Positions 59,197 to 64,000 of a DNA stretch of 64,000 nucleotides are shown one piece after another. Position 1 is the first letter of the stretch; every line of letters starts with the position of its first letter. The stretch is from the NCBI GenBank assembly GCA_014905825.1, contig JACGCN010000040.1:310001-374000 (forward strand). The letters are read 5' to 3'. A model generated the notes under the pieces. That model saw only the letters and a program-made list of their open reading frames with translations, was not told the DNA's origin and did no database searches. The translations under genes were made by a program, and so were the position numbers. Source of the DNA: Lyophyllum atratum (lineage: Eukaryota > Basidiomycota > Agaricomycetes > Agaricales > Lyophyllaceae).

Positions 59197-59203
59197 TTTT
59201 ATA
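59197..59203 (-). promoter_or_regulatory. TATA box of the U2 snRNA gene
   Basis: TATAAAA on the minus strand about 30 bp upstream of the inferred U2 5' end, the spacing of a Pol II TATA promoter. Confidence 0.65.
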
Positions 59204-59422
59204 CTCCTCCTTCATCGCGCACGGACCATAGCCCTAATTTAGCTGATTAAGGGGCGGGAGCAATGTTGAAGCGGTTTGTGATCTATAGCAAATTGATAAG
59301 ATCGATCTCATTTACTAATAGGGTATTCGAAAGATCCCTACAAGGTCTCTACAATCCATTCAGAATATTTGCTGTCGCAGGAGCTTACATAGCGTCGAGA
59401 TGCAGGAGGACCTACGTCGAAT

Positions 59423-60094
59423 ATGGATACCAGTACCATAATCGATCTATCCCACAAACTCGACTCCAACGTCCAGATTTACCCCGGTGACCCCCCATTC
59501 ACCTGCACACCCTGCACCACCGTCGCGAAAGACGGATACAGCGTCCACTCCATCACCATCGGCTCACACACCGGCACGCACATCGATGCCCCCTCGCATT
59601 TTATCGCCAACGGCAAAACCATCGACCAGATCCCACTCCCGACGCTCATCGGTCCGCTCGTCGTCGTCGATCTCACGGCGCGTAACCTGCGGGATCGCCA
59701 GGTGATCACCTGGGCAGATATCGAGCCGTCCGCCGAGCTTATGCATCCAGGTGTGATCTTGGTGCTGCACACTGGATGGTCAGCGTACTGGGGCACGCCG
59801 AAATATTATGACCACCCATTTCTTGCGAGGGAAGTGGCTACGAGAATCCTCGAGAGAGGTGTTCGTATCCTCGGCGTAGACACTCTCAACCCAGATGAGA
59901 CACAGTATCAGGGTGTTGGCGGTGGGGAAGGTTTTGGCGTACATGAAGTAATTCTGGGCGCTGGAGGCATTATTGCCGAGAACTTGACAAACCTCGCAGC
60001 TGTTGACGGACACGACCAGATTGCCCTTATCCCATTAAATCTTGAAGGAAGCGATGGGTCGCCTGTCAGAGCATTTGCGTGGAAAGCTAGCTGA
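59423..60094 (+). CDS. Cyclase-family metal-dependent hydrolase (kynurenine formamidase-like)
   Basis: Intronless, 223 aa, ATG 59423. The PF04199 signature HTGTHIDAPSHF follows TIGS, with IDLSHKLDSNVQIYPGDPPF at the start and VLHTGWSAYWGTPKYYDHPF, GVDTLNPDETQYQGVGGGEG and VHEVILGAGGIIAENLTNL later. Its His/Asp residues would bind divalent metal. The family includes bacterial kynurenine formamidases and uncharacterised cyclases, so the substrate is open. Being intronless in an intron-rich neighbourhood and of bacterial-like length, it could be an old horizontal acquisition; this is inference. It is divergent from U2 with about 255 bp between. Confidence 0.85.
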   Translation: MDTSTIIDLSHKLDSNVQIYPGDPPFTCTPCTTVAKDGYSVHSITIGSHTGTHIDAPSHFIANGKTIDQIPLPTLIGPLVVVDLTARNLRDRQVITWADIEPSAELMHPGVILVLHTGWSAYWGTPKYYDHPFLAREVATRILERGVRILGVDTLNPDETQYQGVGGGEGFGVHEVILGAGGIIAENLTNLAAVDGHDQIALIPLNLEGSDGSPVRAFAWKAS

Positions 60095-60267
60095 AAACAA
60101 TGGAAATGTATCGGCGTGGGGGTTGGATGTATAGAGGTGTGTTACTACGTAGCAGTAGTAGTGTAAGTAGTCGTCAAAATTGCATGAACCATCAAGGACA
60201 TTATGATTATCTATCTATCCATTCCTGAGTTACTTCAAAAGCATTCTAGGTTTCTGTATGGCGTGAG

Positions 60268-63183
60268 TTATCGTGATCTCTCTATGAGGGCTATGGCGTC
60301 GGCAACATTTTCCCGGAAAGCATCGGCACCCAGGAGGTCGACGATGCCAGCTTTGACAAACGTTTCACGAGGTCCTGGTGCCAGGTGTGTGATGAACAAA
60401 CCGACACCGCGACTCTGGAATAAGAAGTACGTCAGCGACTATAGATGCCTACGTGTAAGGGGAGGAACACACCTTGTACTCTTCCAGCAGTTCGTACATG
60501 ATTTGTGCAGCACTATAAGTAAGGATAGTCAAGCAGCGAAAGGCTCAAGAACAAGGATTAGACTTACGAGGCGTCTATGGATTCCACATCCGCCATATGA
60601 AACACAAGTACCGAAGCTTGCTGGCGGCGGGGATCTTCTGAGGGGTGGCTCTTATGAATACCATACAACTCGAGTCGCCGCAGTCGTTCTGCAGATTAAA
60701 GTGAGTAAACTGTACGTCCATAGAAAAGCGGCGTGTTATCTATACCTTTCAGCTGAGCAGTATTAGCTACAGAAAACGACGTCAATACTATATCAACGGC
60801 AATTGAAGGAAGCAGGTACCGAAATCGAGGTTTTCGCGGATCCGGATAATCAGTGCACCTTCAACACTTTCCTCAGCCTCCGGATTCTCGTTTATCGGCT
60901 TCCACCGGTCAGTTCCAGGTATGCGCCCCTAGAAGGCGCAACACTTTGAGTATCAACGGAAGACACAGCGGACGATGCGGTAGGCTACTAACGAGGATCG
61001 CCATACGTGCCCTCGAGGACCGCCGTACAACCAGAAGCAAAGAGATGATCAAGCTAACAATAACGCCAACTTCGACATCCCAGACGATGGAGAAGACGAA
61101 TGTGAGGGACATGAGCGCTAGGTCGACCCATGCACCCATCCTAGTGGCGACGAGAGTCAGCCCAGGCACAAGTATCTAGACATGGGAACGTACCTCCAGT
61201 AGTACATCACGTCATGCGGAGTCTCTACCAGGAGACTGAAGACGATCAAGCAGATACTGACCAAAGGTCGGTCATCGTTAGCCGCTTTCCGAAGAAAATC
61301 AGGAAAATAAAAACGAACATGGATGCCAAAACGCATTTCGGGAGGAAGTACAACCACGGCAGGAGGAAGAAGGTCGCAAGAAGGATCACACCCGAGCATA
61401 CGAGTGAAGCCATCTGCGTCCGGCCGCCTACATCGCCGTTGATTCGGGATCTATTGATACGAAGCTCAATAGACCAGTGTTTTCATGTAAGAAGTCGAGA
61501 CGCACCGAGTGATGGAACCATACGCCGGGAGGGTACCAGGTATGAACGAGCCGACAAGATTTGCAGCGCCTAACGCAACCAGCTCGCGGTTGGGGCTGAT
61601 GATATAACCAAATCGGGCACCGTTCTGTTTAGCTGCGACAATGCTGTCCAAGAAACCGACAATAGAGATCATACTGTTCAAGGAAGACGGATAACATTCA
61701 TAAGTAGGGTTCCTCAGCACGATTGTGAAAGGATCTAGAACTTACACAGCTGTAGATGTCGTTCGTCGAAGATACTGAAGGTTAGAAGATCGGACGGGGA
61801 ACTGTACAAAGGAGCCTCCCGTGGTGATGGGCACCGCTCCGAGAATATCGACCCCTTCCTTGTCCCATCGAAATTCTCTGCACAATACTAAAAATCCGCC
61901 CGTTCTTAGTTTTGCTCATAGTCAAGTCAAAGAGAGGTCCCACTTACTCGTAGATACGATAACGACTATCAAGACCTCCGGGATGCGATAGATCCACCAG
62001 AATCTTTTACACAGGTTTTTGATAAAGCGGAGAGCGATAAGAGCCGCCAGAGCGGTGAAGCTGATAATGGTCGTGCGAACGTTGGCTTTGGTGAAAGCAT
62101 GCTCTATCAGGAAGAGTACTTTGTCGAACGTCGTATCAGGGTGAAGGCTTCGCTGAAGAGGGACAAGACCGAACATCGGAATGAGTTGCTCGCTGAGTCA
62201 ATCTGATCAGCATGCGCGACTTAAGCAATGATGCGGACATACATCATGATCACAACCGCCACAGCGGTGATGAAGCCTCGCAGAAGTGCTCTGCTCAGGA
62301 CAACATCAATAAACCCCAGCCTGAAGAAGCCGAGCAAGAACGAAATCAGGCCAACCTAGAAGACCTTCATGAATAACGCGAAGTAGAAAGGTTCAAACTA
62401 TTGCGCACCTGAAAAGTGATGATCGTCGCCACACCAATCCCTATCCCGTCTGACGCTGAATCATCACCGCCTGGTACATCATGCCGGATATCGGTAACAG
62501 CCTGTCCAAGCAGCAAGCTCAGAGCTGCTTCCGGCGCAACGTTCAGTTGTCGAGAAGTTCCTAGGAAAGCGTACACAATGCCAGGAATTGACGCCGAGAA
62601 CTTGAAGTTGTCAGCATGGGCGGAACATGATGCGCCAAGGAAAATCGGCATACCAACCCAGTACGAGGGCTTAGCTTTGCCAGCGACGTGGCGTAACTAA
62701 CGGACTGTGGAATGAGCATGCTCGCCACTGTGATCCCAGCGAGTACATCCCCGCCTAGCCTGTTGGACAATGAGTGACCAGAAGTGTCGTGAAGCCAGGA
62801 TAAGTGCTCACAAAGACGGAGAATAGTTGGGTATCCATGAAAAGGCTGGGATGTAGTATTTGATCTTCCTTGCCAGCGCCGATGTTTGCTTCTTTTGTCT
62901 GTCATCATCTGGACCTAAGGATACCAAGTTCATTCAGTGTCACGTTCAAAGCGCTTCCCCAGCCCATAGCGCGACGCCTGCGTCGCACGAGAGCATACTA
63001 AGCTGCAGACTCACCAGTCACTGAAGAAGACACACTGCCGTACCGTACATCTCCTAGTTCGTCCACGCTGCTGTCAAGGAGTGCAGTCCGTTCCTCGTGG
63101 GTAGCATCGATATCCATGACGGAGCTCGAAGCGGAGGTGTTCAGAGATCGACCGAAGTCCTGAGCTCTGAGATACCCGGACAT
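60268..63183 (-). CDS. SulP-family sulfate permease with STAS domain
   Basis: Sixteen exons give 672 aa: 63015-63183, 62812-62914, 62654-62759, 62409-62600, 62243-62355, 61948-62192, 61746-61887, 61506-61673, 61319-61450, 61194-61256, 60993-61140, 60820-60928, 60746-60766 (21 nt), 60568-60688, 60473-60512, 60268-60414. SulP text: YYIPAFSWIPNYSPSLLGGD, GITVASMLIPQSVSYATSLA, GTSRQLNVAPEAALSLLLGQ, ISIVGFLDSIVAAKQNGARF, LVGSFIPGTLPAYGSITRSR. A C-terminal STAS domain follows (GALIIRIRENLDFANTAQLK, FHMADVESIDASAAQIMYEL). It is the usual fungal SLC26-like arrangement. Plasma or vacuolar membrane location cannot be told; sulfate is the default substrate, other anions are possible. Confidence 0.93.
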
Positions 63184-63482
63184 TGTAAAGACTCTTATAA
63201 AGCCAGAGAAGGATGTGGTTGGAAATGAGCACACCGAGATTCTAAACGCGTGGCATGAGCCTATGTATGTAAGGAACTTCAAGAGCTTGTTCGGCTAATT
63301 TCATCTTCGGAACTCGGCCGCGGATTCCGCTGGACGAGGTCCGGCAGGGTCCAATCGGGAGGGCATAGAGTTCACTGTGGGCCGCAGCGACACCGTTTGA
63401 AGATGGAGGGCATCTATTCCCAATGTATATACGAGTACCTTCACCCGGGGTATTGGTATCTATTCTAGTCCAGAATACAAAA
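63184..63482. other. Short intergenic
   Basis: Upstream of the SulP gene and 3' of the dehydrogenase; nothing else seen. Confidence 0.4.
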
Positions 63483-63957
63483 TTAAAGATCATACTCATA
63501 AAATCCTTTGCCGTTTTTCTTCCCATACCACTGGGCGTCAACCATCCGCTCAAGAAGGACGCTGGGTCGGTATTTTGAATCACGAGTTCCCTCGTATAAC
63601 GTCTGCTGAATAGCAAGGCAAGTATCAAGGCCGATGCTAAATATAGGCGTATGAGAAGATGAGAAAGGCACAAGCAGATCATAAGAGGATTAACGTACAA
63701 GTCAGCTGTTGGATAGGAGATGCGCCAGGGACATAGACGGGACATTTGATAGGAGAATGGGGTGGGTGAATCCGCGGGGCACAACGCAAGAATAGAGATA
63801 GCTTACCAAGTTGGAGTGGGCCCATGGGATGATTCATCCCCAACTTGAGGGTAGTGTCAATGTCGTCACGAGTTGCTGTTCCCTACGCCGCGACGAAGTG
63901 AGTCAAAGGCACGCAGCTGTTAAACGAGAATAAAACCTTCTCTAAACACATGATCGC
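63483..63957 (-). CDS. 3-hydroxyacyl-CoA dehydrogenase, C-terminal part
   Basis: Exons 63937-63957, 63807-63882, 63699-63705 (7 nt) and 63483-63636; the N-terminal NAD-binding part lies beyond the right edge. Text [60 protein letters not shown] and [17 protein letters not shown] is the C-terminal domain of 3-hydroxybutyryl/3-hydroxyacyl-CoA dehydrogenases. The 7-nt exon CTGACTT is needed to make the conserved A-D-F. Role in fatty-acid oxidation is inferred from the family. Confidence 0.92.
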
Positions 63958-64000
63958 CTGCAGAAGACAATAATTAAGCTTCGGTCCAGTAATGTTGCAT

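Noticed and set aside
48505..63183. Secondary-metabolite cluster (GNAT, SET, protease, cyclase, transporter)
   Set aside because: No backbone synthase, and the genes are mostly conserved housekeeping types separated by unrelated genes.
1..64000. CRISPR arrays, rRNA genes, integrated virus genes
   Set aside because: No regular spaced repeats, no rRNA core sequences and no viral capsid or polymerase-like ORFs were seen on either strand.

Overview
The window is nuclear DNA of a filamentous basidiomycete, most likely an Agaricomycete. Genes are densely packed and cut by many 45-70 nt GT..AG introns. Several families typical of mushroom-forming fungi occur: a TKL kinase of the type expanded in Agaricomycetes, an agaric F-box protein, a DUF4246 relic and TM7S3/TM198-type membrane proteins. 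I built exon models by hand from splice signals and reading phase; the coordinates given for each gene are exons whose phases close.

Layout. 1-1.4 kb: coiled-coil protein resembling augmin subunit 3 (runs off the left edge). 1.8-8.3 kb: a decayed zone with a DUF4246 pseudogene, a broken kinase-like gene, a small Cys-containing protein with UTR introns, a 361-bp inverted-repeat element and an F-box gene. 8.6-14.8 kb: ribosomal protein eL8, an unresolved membrane protein, then a divergent pair of initiator-tRNA ribosylphosphate transferase RIT1 and a SET protein. 15.4-17.6 kb: a gene fusing a homeodomain to a TKL protein kinase, the most unusual item here. 18-26 kb: palB/RIM13 calpain with a 4-nt exon, a TM7S3-like protein and the HDEL receptor ERD2. 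26.5-37 kb: a C2-like gene with one in-frame stop, an L-type cargo lectin, transportin, an FSH1 hydrolase and the succinate/fumarate carrier. 37.6-46.8 kb: a divergent homeodomain-like gene, SWR1 ATPase and a PKA catalytic subunit. 48.5-52.3 kb: a SET/LSMT-type methyltransferase and a GNAT acetyltransferase. 52.3-56.6 kb: gene-poor, with degenerate fragments and a tandem duplication. 56.6-64 kb: secreted subtilase, U2 snRNA, a cyclase-family enzyme, a SulP sulfate permease, and the end of a 3-hydroxyacyl-CoA dehydrogenase at the right edge.

The genes do not form one pathway. Loose functional links are palB/RIM13 (pH signalling), PKA (nutrient signalling), ERD2 with the L-type lectin (early secretory traffic) and SWR1 with the SET proteins (chromatin or protein methylation). 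I see no biosynthetic cluster, mating locus, virus or CRISPR. The best candidate for something undescribed is the homeodomain-kinase fusion; the run of micro-exons is the second theme.
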